Below, one piece after another: positions 12,089 to 20,957 of a stretch of 64,000 nucleotides of DNA (the first letter of the stretch is position 1; every line of letters begins with the position of its first letter). The notes below the pieces were generated by a model. The model searched no databases, was not told the origin of the DNA, and saw only the letters and a list, made by a program, of their open reading frames with translations. Origin of the DNA: Frateuria_A sp049727805 (GTDB lineage Bacteria; Pseudomonadota; Gammaproteobacteria; Xanthomonadales; Rhodanobacteraceae); NCBI RefSeq assembly GCF_049727805.1, contig NZ_JBCNYA010000008.1, positions 62,001 to 126,000 on the forward strand. Reading direction: 5' to 3'. The position numbers and the translations under genes are program-made.

Positions 12089-12649
12089 TCAGCCGCGCGG
12101 GCGCCGCTCGTGCTGCCAGATCACCTCGCCGTGGCCGCCGGCGCGCGCCAGCACGCGGCAGATCACGAACAGCAGGTCGGACAGCCGGTTGAGATAACGC
12201 TGGGCCTGCGGACGCACGGCTTCCTCGCGGGCCAGTGCGATCACCTCGCGTTCGGCGCGGCGGCACACCGTGCGCGCCAGGTGACCGCAGGCGGCCGCCA
12301 TGCCGCCGCCGGGAAGGATGAAATCCTTCAGCGGCGGCAACGGCTCGTTGAAGCCGTCGAGTACCGATTCCAGCCGCGTGATGTCGGCGTCCTGGACCAT
12401 CGCCATGCCGGGGATGCACAGCTCGCCGCCGAGGTCGAACAGCTCGTGCTGCACCTGGGTCAGCGCCTCGCGCACCTCCGCCGGCACGTCTTCACAGGCG
12501 AGCACCATGCCGATCGTGCTGTTGAGTTCGTCCACCGTACCGTAGGCGGCCACGCGGGCCGAATCCTTCGGCACGCGCGAGCCGTCGCCCAGCCCGGTGC
12601 TGCCGTCGTCGCCGGTGCGCGTGTAGATCTTCGACAGGCGGTTGCCCAT
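12089..12649 (-). CDS. PduO-type ATP:cob(I)alamin adenosyltransferase
   Basis: This enzyme transfers the adenosyl group of ATP to cob(I)alamin to form coenzyme B12. The 186 residues carry the PduO-family ATP site near the N-terminus (KIYTRTGDDGSTGLGDG), the RTVCRRAER helix and the C-terminal YLNRLSDLLFVICR signature. The chosen ATG at 12649 shares one base with the stop codon of the upstream BtuM-like transporter gene (TGATG), so translation is very likely coupled. No corrin-ring biosynthesis genes are in the window, consistent with salvage of imported cobalamin. Confidence 0.93.
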   Translation of the reverse strand: MGNRLSKIYTRTGDDGSTGLGDGSRVPKDSARVAAYGTVDELNSTIGMVLACEDVPAEVREALTQVQHELFDLGGELCIPGMAMVQDADITRLESVLDGFNEPLPPLKDFILPGGGMAAACGHLARTVCRRAEREVIALAREEAVRPQAQRYLNRLSDLLFVICRVLARAGGHGEVIWQHERRPRG

Positions 12650-13248
12650 CAGTGCGCCTGGCCGGCGTGCGCCAGTGCGCGGGTCAGCTGGGTCGCCAGC
12701 ACGTGCAGCACGGCGCCTAGGCCGACGTACAGCGCGGTGACCTGCAGGAACGGCAGGTACCAGTCGCCCATGTTGGCGAACCACGCAGCCATGCTGCGCG
12801 GCGCCGGCACGCTGTCGCTCAGCCAGTAGAAGCTGCCGTTGGAGACCACGAAGCAGACCGCCTCGCTGATCAGCAGCGCGGCCACGGCCAGACCCGCGGT
12901 GGAAAGCTTCATGCCGGCCTGGCGGCGGGCCAGCCAGCTGCCGCCCAGCCACAGCGCGCCGTAGGCGGCGACCAGGAACCAGTACGCCGGCGACACGCAG
13001 TAGTGGCTCCAGAAGGAAAGGCCCTGGCCGGTGATCACCAGGTAGTCGACCAGCACGGCCTCGCCCATCAGCAGCGGGAAGGCCCAGCGCCCTGCGCCGC
13101 GCAGCCAGAAGCCGGCCAGGAAGAACACGCCCCAGGACGCGTCCGGCAGCGCCTCGAAATGATGCAGGTGCACTGCGCCGCGGGTAACGGCCATCACCAG
13201 GGCGAGTGCCAGGAAAATGCCGAGGCGCTGGGTTCGCGTCATAGCCAT
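12649..13248 (-). CDS. btuM: BtuM-like cobalamin transporter (solitary ECF S-component type)
   Basis: A 199-residue polytopic membrane protein with about six hydrophobic segments. It resembles BtuM, a small membrane protein described as transporting and decyanating vitamin B12 in some Gram-negative bacteria, where one cysteine contacts the cobalt. Here a single cysteine, C84 in SHYCVSPAYWF, sits in a conserved-looking segment with Y89; H30 (HHFEALPDASW) and D68 (LLMGEAVLVDY) are other candidate cobalamin contacts. Context supports this: the next gene is the adenosyltransferase, overlapping by one base. Two closely spaced ATGs (13248, 13242) are possible starts. No cobalamin riboswitch box was seen upstream. 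The family assignment is from memory of motifs. Confidence 0.6.
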   Translation of the reverse strand: MAMTRTQRLGIFLALALVMAVTRGAVHLHHFEALPDASWGVFFLAGFWLRGAGRWAFPLLMGEAVLVDYLVITGQGLSFWSHYCVSPAYWFLVAAYGALWLGGSWLARRQAGMKLSTAGLAVAALLISEAVCFVVSNGSFYWLSDSVPAPRSMAAWFANMGDWYLPFLQVTALYVGLGAVLHVLATQLTRALAHAGQAH

Positions 13249-13350
13249 GAGGGTGCTCCGTATGCAGGCGGCGTGGATAAGGCGGATTAGTTTAGCCGAA
13301 GCCTGTCCGGCCCATGCGAGGCCCGTGTGTTCGGCCGTATCATCCGCGGC

Positions 13351-14571
13351 ATGACTGTCCCCCCCAATCCACGCGGGCCTGTGCTGATCGTCGGCGGCGG
13401 CCTGGTCGGCGCCAGCCTGGCGATCGCGCTGGATGCCGCCGGCGTCGATGCGATGCTGGTCGAGGCGGCCGCGCCGCGCGCCGATGCCCAGCCGAGCTAC
13501 GACGAGCGCAACCTGGCGCTGGCGCGCGCCACGCTCAACGGACTGGACGCGATCGGCGTATGGACGCACGCGCGTGCAGGGGCCACGCCGATCAAGCACA
13601 TCCACGTCAGCCGCGCCGGCGAGTTCGGCAGTGTGCGGTTGGAGGCACGCGAGGCGGGCGTCGATGCGCTGGGCTGGACCCTGCCGGCGCGCGAACTCGG
13701 TGGCGCGCTGTTGCGCCGGCTGCAGGAATGCACGCAGCTCCAGCGTCTCGCCCCCGCCCGGCTGGAAGCGCTCGAACCGTTCGCCGGCGGCTGGCGCGCG
13801 ACGGTGCGCAGCGCCGAAGGCGTCCGCGAGATCGATACGCCGCTGCTGGTCGGTGCCGATGGAACCGCTTCCTTCGTGCGCGACCGACTGGGGATCGGCG
13901 CCGACACCTACGACTACGGCCAGACGCTGTTCGTCTGCACGGTCACGCCCGAACGAGCGCACGACCATCGCGCCTACGAGCGCTTCAGCGACGAGGGTCC
14001 GGTCGCCCTGTTGCCGCTGGCCGACCGCCGTTGCGGGCTGGTGCTCACCGTGCCGGCCGCGCAGGCCGAGGCGGTGGCGGCGATGGACGATGCCGACTAC
14101 CTGGCGCTGGCGCAGCGCCGCTTCGGCTGGCGACTGGGCCGGCTGCGCCGTCCCGGCAAGCGCTTTCCCTATGCGATCCAGCGCGTGGCTGCCAACCGTC
14201 TCATCGCCTCCCGCGCGGTGCTGGTCGGCAACGCGGCGCAGACCGTGCACCCGATCGGCGCGCAGGGCTTCAACCTGGGCCTGCGAGACGCGCTGACGCT
14301 GGCCGAACTGGTTGCCGCCGCGGCCGATCCCGGCGACGAACGCCTGCTCGCCGCCTACGCCGCGCGCCGCGCGCCCGACCGCGAAGGCACCATGGCGATG
14401 AGCCATGGCCTGGTGCAACTGGCCTGTCTGCCGCAGCCGTGGCTGGGCCCGCTGCGCTCGCTGGCCCTGCTTGCCTGCGACCGCGTGCCGTCGCTCAAGG
14501 ACGCCGTGCTCCGTCGCGGCATGGGTTTCCGCGGCGAGCCGCCGCGCGCCGTGCTGGAGCGCGCGCCATGA
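13351..14571 (+). CDS. ubiH: Ubiquinone biosynthesis FAD-dependent hydroxylase UbiH
   Basis: A flavin monooxygenase of the UbiH/UbiF/COQ6 family that hydroxylates the ubiquinone ring. It has the N-terminal dinucleotide-binding motif (LIVGGGLVGASLA), the GADG motif (VGADGTASFVR) and the second FAD motif (LVGNAAQTVHPIGAQGFNLG), which matches the UbiH subgroup. An in-frame ATG 24 bases upstream (13327) is an alternative start; the 13351 ATG is preferred because it places the FAD motif about 10 residues in. Length is 406 residues. It overlaps the next hydroxylase gene by four bases (ATGA), and it starts about 100 bases from the divergent btuM-like gene. Confidence 0.88.
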   Translation: MTVPPNPRGPVLIVGGGLVGASLAIALDAAGVDAMLVEAAAPRADAQPSYDERNLALARATLNGLDAIGVWTHARAGATPIKHIHVSRAGEFGSVRLEAREAGVDALGWTLPARELGGALLRRLQECTQLQRLAPARLEALEPFAGGWRATVRSAEGVREIDTPLLVGADGTASFVRDRLGIGADTYDYGQTLFVCTVTPERAHDHRAYERFSDEGPVALLPLADRRCGLVLTVPAAQAEAVAAMDDADYLALAQRRFGWRLGRLRRPGKRFPYAIQRVAANRLIASRAVLVGNAAQTVHPIGAQGFNLGLRDALTLAELVAAAADPGDERLLAAYAARRAPDREGTMAMSHGLVQLACLPQPWLGPLRSLALLACDRVPSLKDAVLRRGMGFRGEPPRAVLERAP

Positions 14572-15794
14572 ACACGCCTCGTTTCGACGCACCCCGTTCG
14601 GAATCGCGCCGCCGCGCGCCGCTGCTCGACGTGGCGGTGGTCGGCGGCGGCATGGTCGGCGCCGCCGCGGCGCTGGCGCTGGCGCGCGCCGGCTTTGCCA
14701 CCGCCTTGCTGGAGGCCCGGCCACCGGCGCCCTGGCGCGTGGATGACGAAGTCGACCTGCGCGTGGTCGGGCTGGCGGCTTCGTCGATCGCGCTTTTGCA
14801 CGACCTGGACGTCTGGACGTCCATCCGCGAAAGCCGCGCCGCCTCCTATGCGCGGATGCACGTGTGGGACGCGCGCACCGACGCCACGGTCGACTTCGAT
14901 GCCACCGCCGAGGGCCACGCCTGGCTCGGCTGGATCGTCGAGAACAACCTGGTGCAGTGGACGCTGTGGCAGGCGCTCGAGGCCGCCGGGGTGCAGCGGC
15001 TCTGCCCGGCACAGGTGACCGGCTACGAGGCGCGCGAGGACCGCGTGGTGCTGGAACTGGAAGCGGGCGACGCCGCCAGCCTGTCGGCACGCCTGCTGGT
15101 CGCCGCCGACGGCGCCGGCTCGCCGCTGCGCCGGCTGGCCGGGCTGGACACGCACGGCCGCGACTACGGCCAGCGCGGGGTGGTCGCGCACGTGGCCACC
15201 GAACGGCCGCACCAGCACACCGCCTGGCAGCGCTTCCTGCCCGGCGGACCGCTGGCGCTGCTGCCGCTGGCGGACGGGCGCAGCTCGATCGTGTGGTCGC
15301 TGCCCGAGGCCGAGGCGCAACGCGTGCTGGCGCTGGACGATGCCGCCTTCTGCGCCGAGCTCGGCGTGGCCAGCGACTTCCAACTCGGGCCGGTGCGCTC
15401 GACCACCCGCCGCGCCGCCTTCCCGCTGAAGCTGCAACTGGCCGACCGCTACCAGGCCGAGCGGCTGGTGCTGCTCGGCGATGCGGCGCACACGGTGCAT
15501 CCGCTGGCCGGGCAGGGCGTGAACCTCGGATTGCGCGACGTGGTCGAGCTGCGCGACACGCTGCTGGCCGCACGCGAGGCCGGCCGCGACATCGCGGCAC
15601 CGCACGTGCTGCGCCGCTACGCGCGCCGCCGGCGCAGCGCCGACACGCTGGATGCGTGGAGCTTCGATGCGCTGGGCCGCATCTACGCCTGGCAGGCGCC
15701 GCCGCTGGTCGCCGCGCGTGCGCTGGGCGTGCGCCTGGTCGATCGCCTGGCGCCGCTCAAGCGCCGGCTTGCCGCCCACGCCGCCGGCCGCTGA
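14568..15794 (+). CDS. Second UbiH/UbiF/UbiI-family ubiquinone hydroxylase
   Basis: A 408-residue paralogue of the upstream UbiH. It has the FAD motif VVGGGMVGAAAALALARAGF (about residues 22-41), the AADGAGSPLRR motif and LLGDAAHTVHPLAGQGVNLGLRD. The HTVHPLAGQG version of the second FAD motif is typical of UbiF/UbiI-type enzymes, so it probably hydroxylates a different ring position (C5 or C6) than its neighbour. Which position cannot be read from the sequence. The start is the ATG overlapping the ubiH stop; the pair should be translated together. Confidence 0.85.
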   Translation: MNTPRFDAPRSESRRRAPLLDVAVVGGGMVGAAAALALARAGFATALLEARPPAPWRVDDEVDLRVVGLAASSIALLHDLDVWTSIRESRAASYARMHVWDARTDATVDFDATAEGHAWLGWIVENNLVQWTLWQALEAAGVQRLCPAQVTGYEAREDRVVLELEAGDAASLSARLLVAADGAGSPLRRLAGLDTHGRDYGQRGVVAHVATERPHQHTAWQRFLPGGPLALLPLADGRSSIVWSLPEAEAQRVLALDDAAFCAELGVASDFQLGPVRSTTRRAAFPLKLQLADRYQAERLVLLGDAAHTVHPLAGQGVNLGLRDVVELRDTLLAAREAGRDIAAPHVLRRYARRRRSADTLDAWSFDALGRIYAWQAPPLVAARALGVRLVDRLAPLKRRLAAHAAGR

Positions 15795-15862
15795 TCCCAA
15801 CCGACGGCCGGACGCCGCGGACCCCGGTGCGGAGCGCCAACCCAAACCCCGGAGCCGTCGCC

Positions 15863-16645
15863 ATGCGTCGCATCCTGTTCGCCCTGCTTTCGCTCCCCCT
15901 GGCCTTCGCCGCGTCGGCGAAGATGGTGCATCGATCGGTGGAGTGGACCGACAACGGCACCCGCTTCCACAGCGTGTTGGTCTACGACGATGCCAGCGCG
16001 GCCAGGCGACCCGGCCTGGTGATGGTGCCCAACTGGTACGGCGTCAACGACGCGGCGATCAGGAAGGCCGAGATGATCGCCGGCAAGCAATACGTGATCC
16101 TGCTGACCGACATGTACGGCCAGGGTGTGCGCCCGACCAGCGACGCCCAGGCCAAGGCGGCGGTGCAGCCGCTCTACGCCGACCGGGAGCTGATGCGCCA
16201 TCGCGTGAACCTGGCGCTGGCCCAGCTCAAGGCGCAGGCCGGCAAGGCGCCGCTGGACACCGGCAGGCTCGCAGCGATCGGCTTCTGCTTCGGCGGCTCG
16301 GCGGTGCTGGACCTGGCACGCAGCGGCGCCGACGTGGCGGCGGTGGTGTCGTTCCACGGCGCCCTGGCCGCCGGCAAGGCCGCGCAGCCGGACCGCTTCA
16401 AGGCGCGCGTGCTGGCCATGAACGGCGCCGACGACAAGGGCACCATGCCTGACGCCGACGCGTTCATGGACGAGATGCGCGCCAGCGACGCCGACTGGCA
16501 GTTCGTGGTGCTCGGCAACGCAGTGCACTGCTTCACCGAAAGCGACGAGAACTCGCCCGGCTGCAAGTACGACGCCCGTGCCGCCGCGCGCAGCTACCGC
16601 ATGATGCACGACTGGCTGGACGCGGCTTTCGCGAACCGCCCCTGA
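15863..16645 (+). CDS. Secreted dienelactone hydrolase-family alpha/beta hydrolase
   Basis: A 260-residue protein with a cleavable Sec signal (MRRILFALLSLPLAFAASA), then a dienelactone-hydrolase fold. The nucleophile elbow is GFCFGG, giving a cysteine nucleophile as in classical dienelactone hydrolases. The acid and histidine of the triad are likely the aspartate in MNGADDKG and the histidine in NAVHCF. The periplasmic location makes a role in chlorocatechol degradation unlikely; the natural substrate is unknown. It stands alone, 68 bases after the second hydroxylase gene, with a GGAG ribosome-binding site in GGAGCCGTCGCC before the ATG. Confidence 0.85.
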   Translation: MRRILFALLSLPLAFAASAKMVHRSVEWTDNGTRFHSVLVYDDASAARRPGLVMVPNWYGVNDAAIRKAEMIAGKQYVILLTDMYGQGVRPTSDAQAKAAVQPLYADRELMRHRVNLALAQLKAQAGKAPLDTGRLAAIGFCFGGSAVLDLARSGADVAAVVSFHGALAAGKAAQPDRFKARVLAMNGADDKGTMPDADAFMDEMRASDADWQFVVLGNAVHCFTESDENSPGCKYDARAAARSYRMMHDWLDAAFANRP

Positions 16646-16695
16646 TCTCCCGACCGGTTCGCGCCGGTGGTTGCAGTCGATCGTGCCGTCGCGGC

Positions 16696-19600
16696 TCACG
16701 TGGCGGCCACGCGGTTGCGTCCTTCCCGCTTGGCCCGGTAGAGCCGCGCGTCGGCGCGGGCGATCAGCTCATGCGTGCGCTCGCCCGGCTTGAGCTGGGC
16801 GGCGCCGATGCTGGCGGTCAGGCGCAGGCGATGCGCGCCGTGATCCACTTCCATCGTCTCGATCGCCTGGCGGATCGCTTCGGCGCGTTGCGCAGCCGTG
16901 GCCAGGTCGGCGCCCTGCATCACCACCATCAGCTCCTCGCCGCCGTAGCGGCCGAGCCGGTCGTCCTTGCGGCACAACGCGGCGACGCGCGCGGCGACGC
17001 CGCGCAGGGCATCGTCGCCGGCCTGGTGGCCGTGGGTGTCGTTGAGCGCCTTGAAGGCGTCCAGGTCGAGCATCAGGATCGACAGCGGCGCACCCGTGCG
17101 TTGCGCAGCCTCGTGCGCGAGCTCGAGCTGGCGCATCAGTTCGCGGCGGTTGAGCAGGCCGGTCAGCTCGTCGATGCTGGCCAGCCGGTTGAGCCGGTCG
17201 TTGGCCTCCTGCAGCTCGCGCGTGCGCTCCTGCACCAGCCGCGCGAGCCGGTCGGCGCGGGCCAGCAGGTAGCGCGTGCGCAGCCGCACCAGCAGGTAGA
17301 CCAGCGCGACGGCCAGCAAGGCCAGCGCCACGCGCGCCCAGCCCAGCTCATACCAGCGGCCACGCACCTCGACCGGGACCACGGCGCGCACCGTGCGCGC
17401 GTGCAGGCCGGGAATGTCTGCCTGCAACTGCAGCCGATAACTGCCACCGGGCAGGTTGGTGAACGCGGCGGCGGGTGGGGTGCCGGGATCGAGTTCCGTC
17501 CATTGCGCGTCGAAGCCCTCCAGCCGGTAGCGGTAGCGCACGTCGGCGCTGGCGGTGTAGTCGAGCAGGGCGAAGCCCAGCCGCAGCGCGTGCACGTTCT
17601 CCAGGTGCAGGGGGCGGCTCGCGGTGGGTAGCGCCGCGTAGGGCGACGGAGCGCCGTCGCGCTGGGCCGTGGTCACCACCAGCGGCGCAACCGCTTGCGC
17701 TAGGCGCGCCTGCGGTGCCGGGTCGATCACGGTCAACCCGCCGAGGCCGCCGAACAGCAATGCGCCGGAAGGTCCCACGGCCGCAGTGCGGTGGTTGTAG
17801 AAGCGCGCGCTCAGGCCGTCGCGCTCGCCCAGCGAACGGATCCGGCCGGTCGCCGGCTCGTAGACTGCCAGGCCGTTGGCGGTGGCGATCCACAGCCGGC
17901 CCAGGCGGTCGGCCAGCACGCTGGCGACGTTGTCGCTGCCCAGGCCATCGCTGCCGCGCAGCACCTCGAAGCGGTAGCCGTCCGAGCCGGGCGGCGCGGC
18001 CGGCGTGGAGGCGAGCCCGCCGTAGGTGCCGACCCAGATGCGCCCGTCCAGCTCGACCACCGAGCCGGCGTAGTTCTGCGGCAGGCTGTGCGGATCGCCC
18101 TCGGTGTGGGCGAGGTTCTCGAAGCCGTGCGCGCCAGGACGGAGGATGCCAATGCCGCCGCTGGTGGCGATCCACACGCTGCCGTCGGAAAGCACGGCGA
18201 TGTTGCGCACCTGGTTGTCGACCAGGCTGTGCGCGTTGCCGGGCACGTGCAGGTAGTGCGTGACGCGCCCGGCGTGGTCGATGCGGTAGAGGCCGTTGTA
18301 GGTGCCGACCAGCAACTCGTCGCGCCAGGCGCGCAGCGCCAGGATCGGGCGCGTGTCGAGGTCCGCCACCGGCCAGGAACGTACCGCCAGCGACACCGGA
18401 TCGATCGTCACCAGCCCGCGCGCGCCGGCGACGATGCGGCCGTCGGCCAGCGCGTCGATCGCGCGCACGTCCTGGTCCTGCTGCGCGCCGTCCAGGGTCA
18501 GCATGCGGACCTGTCCGCTGCGTGGATCGACCCGGGCCAGGCGGCCGCGGTTGAAGCCCAGCCAGACCGCCCCGCCGCCGTCGGCATAGACGCTGCGCAC
18601 GTTCTCGTCGAAGGCGGCGTCGTGGCCGCCGGACAGCGCCAGGCCATCGAGCGTATGCACGATGGTCGGGCGCGTGTCGCAGCGCGAGGCGTCGATCTCG
18701 GTGGCCGCCCACAGGCCGCTGGAGCGGTCCAGGAACAGCGCGCGCACGATGTTGCCGCCCAGCGAAGCCGGCCGCGCGTTGTCGTGATGCAGCGTTTCCA
18801 GGCCGCCGTTGGCCGGATCGTAGACGGTGATGCCGACGCCGTCGGTGGCGATCCACAGCCGTCCGTCCGGCGCTGCCAGGATGTCGCGGACGGTGCGATG
18901 CTGGATCGCCGGCGCATCGCCATCCAGTCCCGACGGCACGCGCGCGCGGCCCTGACGGTCGATCACCGCCACGCCGCGGGTGCCGCTGCCGACCCACAGC
19001 CGGCCGGCGGCGTCTTCGCGCAATGCCCAGATGTCTTCGGCCAGCACCGGTGCGGCGGCATGATCGTCACTGTCGAAACGCGCAAACCGCGTCGCGCCGG
19101 CCCGGCGCAGGTACAGGCCCTGCGCGCTGCCGATCCAGAGGTTGCCGCGGCGGTCGGCCAGCACCGCGAACACGGCCGCGTCCCGAGGCAGGCCGGCGTC
19201 GGCCGGCGGGCGCTCGATCGTGCGCAGGCTGGCGCGCAGATGGCTCAGCCCGTTCTGCCCGCCCACCCAGAAGCCGCCGTCGCCGTCCGGCGCCAGGGTG
19301 AGGATGTGCGGACCAGTGCCGTGTACGGGTGAGGCGTCGTAGGTCGAGAAGCGGTTGTCGCGCGGATCGAAGCGCGCCAGCCCGCCGGCCGAGGTGCCGA
19401 CGATCAGGCTGCCGTCCGCCGCCGCCCGCAGCGCGCGGATGTAGTTGTCGGGCAGGCCGCCGTCACCGGACTGGCGGAACACCTGCACGCGGTAGCCGTC
19501 GTAGCGCACCAGCCCGCCGAAGGTGCCGATCCACATCAGTCCGTCGCGGTCCTGCGCGAAGGCGGTGGTGGTGGCGTGCGGCAGACCCGCGCGAACGGTC

Positions 19601-19749
19601 AGGTGGGCGAACGTGGGACTGTCCCAGCGCGACCAGTCCGACGGCGGAGGTGCCGCGGTGGCGGACAGCGCAAGCGGCAGCAGCAGGAACAGGGCCGGCA
19701 GCACGGCCAGCCTGCCGATGCGCAAGGTCAGCCACCGCCACGGTTTCAT
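16696..19749 (-). CDS. Membrane sensor diguanylate cyclase (Reg_prop propeller, Y_Y_Y, GGDEF)
   Basis: A 1017-residue sensor. In order: a signal peptide or N-terminal helix (about 1-35), a large periplasmic region of repeated two-component-propeller motifs (about 45-715; many WIGTxGGLxRYD and LWIATxxGLxVYDP units), a Y_Y_Y-type beta-sandwich (about 730-795), one transmembrane helix (about 804-824), a coiled coil and a C-terminal GGDEF domain (858-1017). The active site is GGEEL at 936-940 and an RxxD inhibitory site (RKDD, 927-930) precedes it by the standard five residues. It should therefore make cyclic di-GMP with product inhibition in response to a periplasmic ligand, perhaps a glycan. 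The start is the ATG before MKPWRW. It is convergent with the dienelactone hydrolase gene. Confidence 0.92.
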   Translation of the reverse strand: MKPWRWLTLRIGRLAVLPALFLLLPLALSATAAPPPSDWSRWDSPTFAHLTVRAGLPHATTTAFAQDRDGLMWIGTFGGLVRYDGYRVQVFRQSGDGGLPDNYIRALRAAADGSLIVGTSAGGLARFDPRDNRFSTYDASPVHGTGPHILTLAPDGDGGFWVGGQNGLSHLRASLRTIERPPADAGLPRDAAVFAVLADRRGNLWIGSAQGLYLRRAGATRFARFDSDDHAAAPVLAEDIWALREDAAGRLWVGSGTRGVAVIDRQGRARVPSGLDGDAPAIQHRTVRDILAAPDGRLWIATDGVGITVYDPANGGLETLHHDNARPASLGGNIVRALFLDRSSGLWAATEIDASRCDTRPTIVHTLDGLALSGGHDAAFDENVRSVYADGGGAVWLGFNRGRLARVDPRSGQVRMLTLDGAQQDQDVRAIDALADGRIVAGARGLVTIDPVSLAVRSWPVADLDTRPILALRAWRDELLVGTYNGLYRIDHAGRVTHYLHVPGNAHSLVDNQVRNIAVLSDGSVWIATSGGIGILRPGAHGFENLAHTEGDPHSLPQNYAGSVVELDGRIWVGTYGGLASTPAAPPGSDGYRFEVLRGSDGLGSDNVASVLADRLGRLWIATANGLAVYEPATGRIRSLGERDGLSARFYNHRTAAVGPSGALLFGGLGGLTVIDPAPQARLAQAVAPLVVTTAQRDGAPSPYAALPTASRPLHLENVHALRLGFALLDYTASADVRYRYRLEGFDAQWTELDPGTPPAAAFTNLPGGSYRLQLQADIPGLHARTVRAVVPVEVRGRWYELGWARVALALLAVALVYLLVRLRTRYLLARADRLARLVQERTRELQEANDRLNRLASIDELTGLLNRRELMRQLELAHEAAQRTGAPLSILMLDLDAFKALNDTHGHQAGDDALRGVAARVAALCRKDDRLGRYGGEELMVVMQGADLATAAQRAEAIRQAIETMEVDHGAHRLRLTASIGAAQLKPGERTHELIARADARLYRAKREGRNRVAAT

Positions 19750-19822
19750 CGGCGGTCCACGGAACGACCGGGATGCACGGCGCTGCCCGCTGAAGCGGTC
19801 AGCTGCGCGCCGCGCATGCTTC

Positions 19823-20824
19823 TCAGGCGCTGCGCTCGACCGCGTAGGCGGCCAGGGCATCCAGCGCGTCGCGGTAGGGCGAGGCGGGCAGGGCGGCGAG
19901 CGCCTCACGCGCGGCATCGGCGTGCGCCACCGCGCGCTCGTGCGTGCGCTCCAGCGCGCCGCTGCGGCGGATCGTGGCGAGCACGCGGTCCAGCGCGCTG
20001 AGGTCGCCGTGCTCGATCGCCTGGCGCATCGCCTGCGCCTCGTCCGGCGTGGCCTGCCTGAGCGCGTAGATCACCGGCAGGGTCGGCTTGCCCTCGGCCA
20101 GGTCGTCGCCGATGTTCTTGCCGAGCGTGTCGGCGTCGCTGGTGTAGTCGAGCAGGTCGTCGGCGATCTGGAAGGCGTAGCCCAGCTCCATGCCGTAGCG
20201 GCGCAGCGCGGCTACCTGGTCGTCCGGCAGGCCGCCCAGCAATCCGCCCAGCTCGGTGGCAGCGGCGAACAGCACCGCGGTCTTGCGCTCGATCACCGCC
20301 AGGTAGGCCGCTTCGTCCACGTCGGCATTGCCGATGTTGAGCAGCTGCAGCACCTCGCCCTCGGCGATGGTGTTGGTGGTGTCGGCCAGGATGCGCATCA
20401 CGCGCATGTCGTCCAGCTCGACCATCAGCTGGAACGAGCGCGAGTAGAGGAAATCGCCGACCAGCACGCTGGCGGCGTTGCCCCACAGCGCGTTGGCGGT
20501 CTTGCGGCCGCGGCGCAGGTCGGACTCGTCGACCACGTCGTCGTGCAGCAGGGTCGAGGTGTGGATGAACTCGATCACCGCAGCCAGCTTGACGTGCTGT
20601 GCGCCCGCATAGCCGGCCGCGCCGGCGGCCAGCACGTGCAGCATCGGGCGCAGGCGCTTGCCGCCGCCGGCGACGATGTGGTCGGCGATTTGGTTGATCA
20701 GCACCACGTCCGAGGCCAGCCGCGCGCGGATCAGCGCGTCCACGCGCTGCATGTCGGCGGCGGCCAGCTCGCGCACGGCGGCGAAGTCGGCGGTTCGGCT
20801 GGCGTCGGCGGGCATCGGGTGCAT
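19823..20824 (-). CDS. ispB: Octaprenyl diphosphate synthase
   Basis: This trans-prenyltransferase makes the polyprenyl side chain of ubiquinone by adding IPP units to an allylic primer. The 333 residues contain the first aspartate-rich motif in HTSTLLHDDVVDESDLRRG and the second in AFQIADDLLDYTSDAD, plus GGGKRLRPML for IPP binding. Side-chain length (C40 is usual in the group) is inferred. The start chosen is the ATG at 20824; a second ATG at 20815 is possible. A TATAAT box on the minus strand (20850-20855) lies about 26 bases upstream. Confidence 0.93.
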   Translation of the reverse strand: MHPMPADASRTADFAAVRELAAADMQRVDALIRARLASDVVLINQIADHIVAGGGKRLRPMLHVLAAGAAGYAGAQHVKLAAVIEFIHTSTLLHDDVVDESDLRRGRKTANALWGNAASVLVGDFLYSRSFQLMVELDDMRVMRILADTTNTIAEGEVLQLLNIGNADVDEAAYLAVIERKTAVLFAAATELGGLLGGLPDDQVAALRRYGMELGYAFQIADDLLDYTSDADTLGKNIGDDLAEGKPTLPVIYALRQATPDEAQAMRQAIEHGDLSALDRVLATIRRSGALERTHERAVAHADAAREALAALPASPYRDALDALAAYAVERSA

Positions 20825-20849
20825 GGGTGTCCGGGTGGCGAGACGGGCG

Positions 20850-20855
20850 ATTATA
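20850..20855 (-). promoter_or_regulatory. Probable -10 element for ispB
   Basis: The minus strand reads TATAAT here, an exact -10 consensus, about 26 bases before the ispB ATG. No convincing -35 hexamer is seen 17 bases further upstream. It is back to back with a second TATAAT on the plus strand at 20920. Confidence 0.5.
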
Positions 20856-20919
20856 GGGCCTGCCCGGTTCGGTGCGGCGGCGCGACATGGCGCCGCAATC
20901 GGGCCGGGAAGCGGCTCCC

Positions 20920-20925
20920 TATAAT
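20920..20925 (+). promoter_or_regulatory. Probable -10 element for the MFS gene
   Basis: An exact TATAAT on the plus strand inside CCCTATAATGGG. A start site 7 bases downstream would fall at about 20932, the A of an ATG that opens a nine-codon frame (MTSRPSPSR) ending across the GTG start of the MFS gene. No good -35 hexamer is visible. Confidence 0.5.
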
Positions 20926-20957
20926 GGGCCGATGACCTCACGCCCGTCCCCGTCCCG

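Noticed and set aside
13249..13350. Cobalamin riboswitch upstream of the BtuM-like gene
   Set aside because: The leader is only about 100 bases and no B12-box-like sequence was seen.
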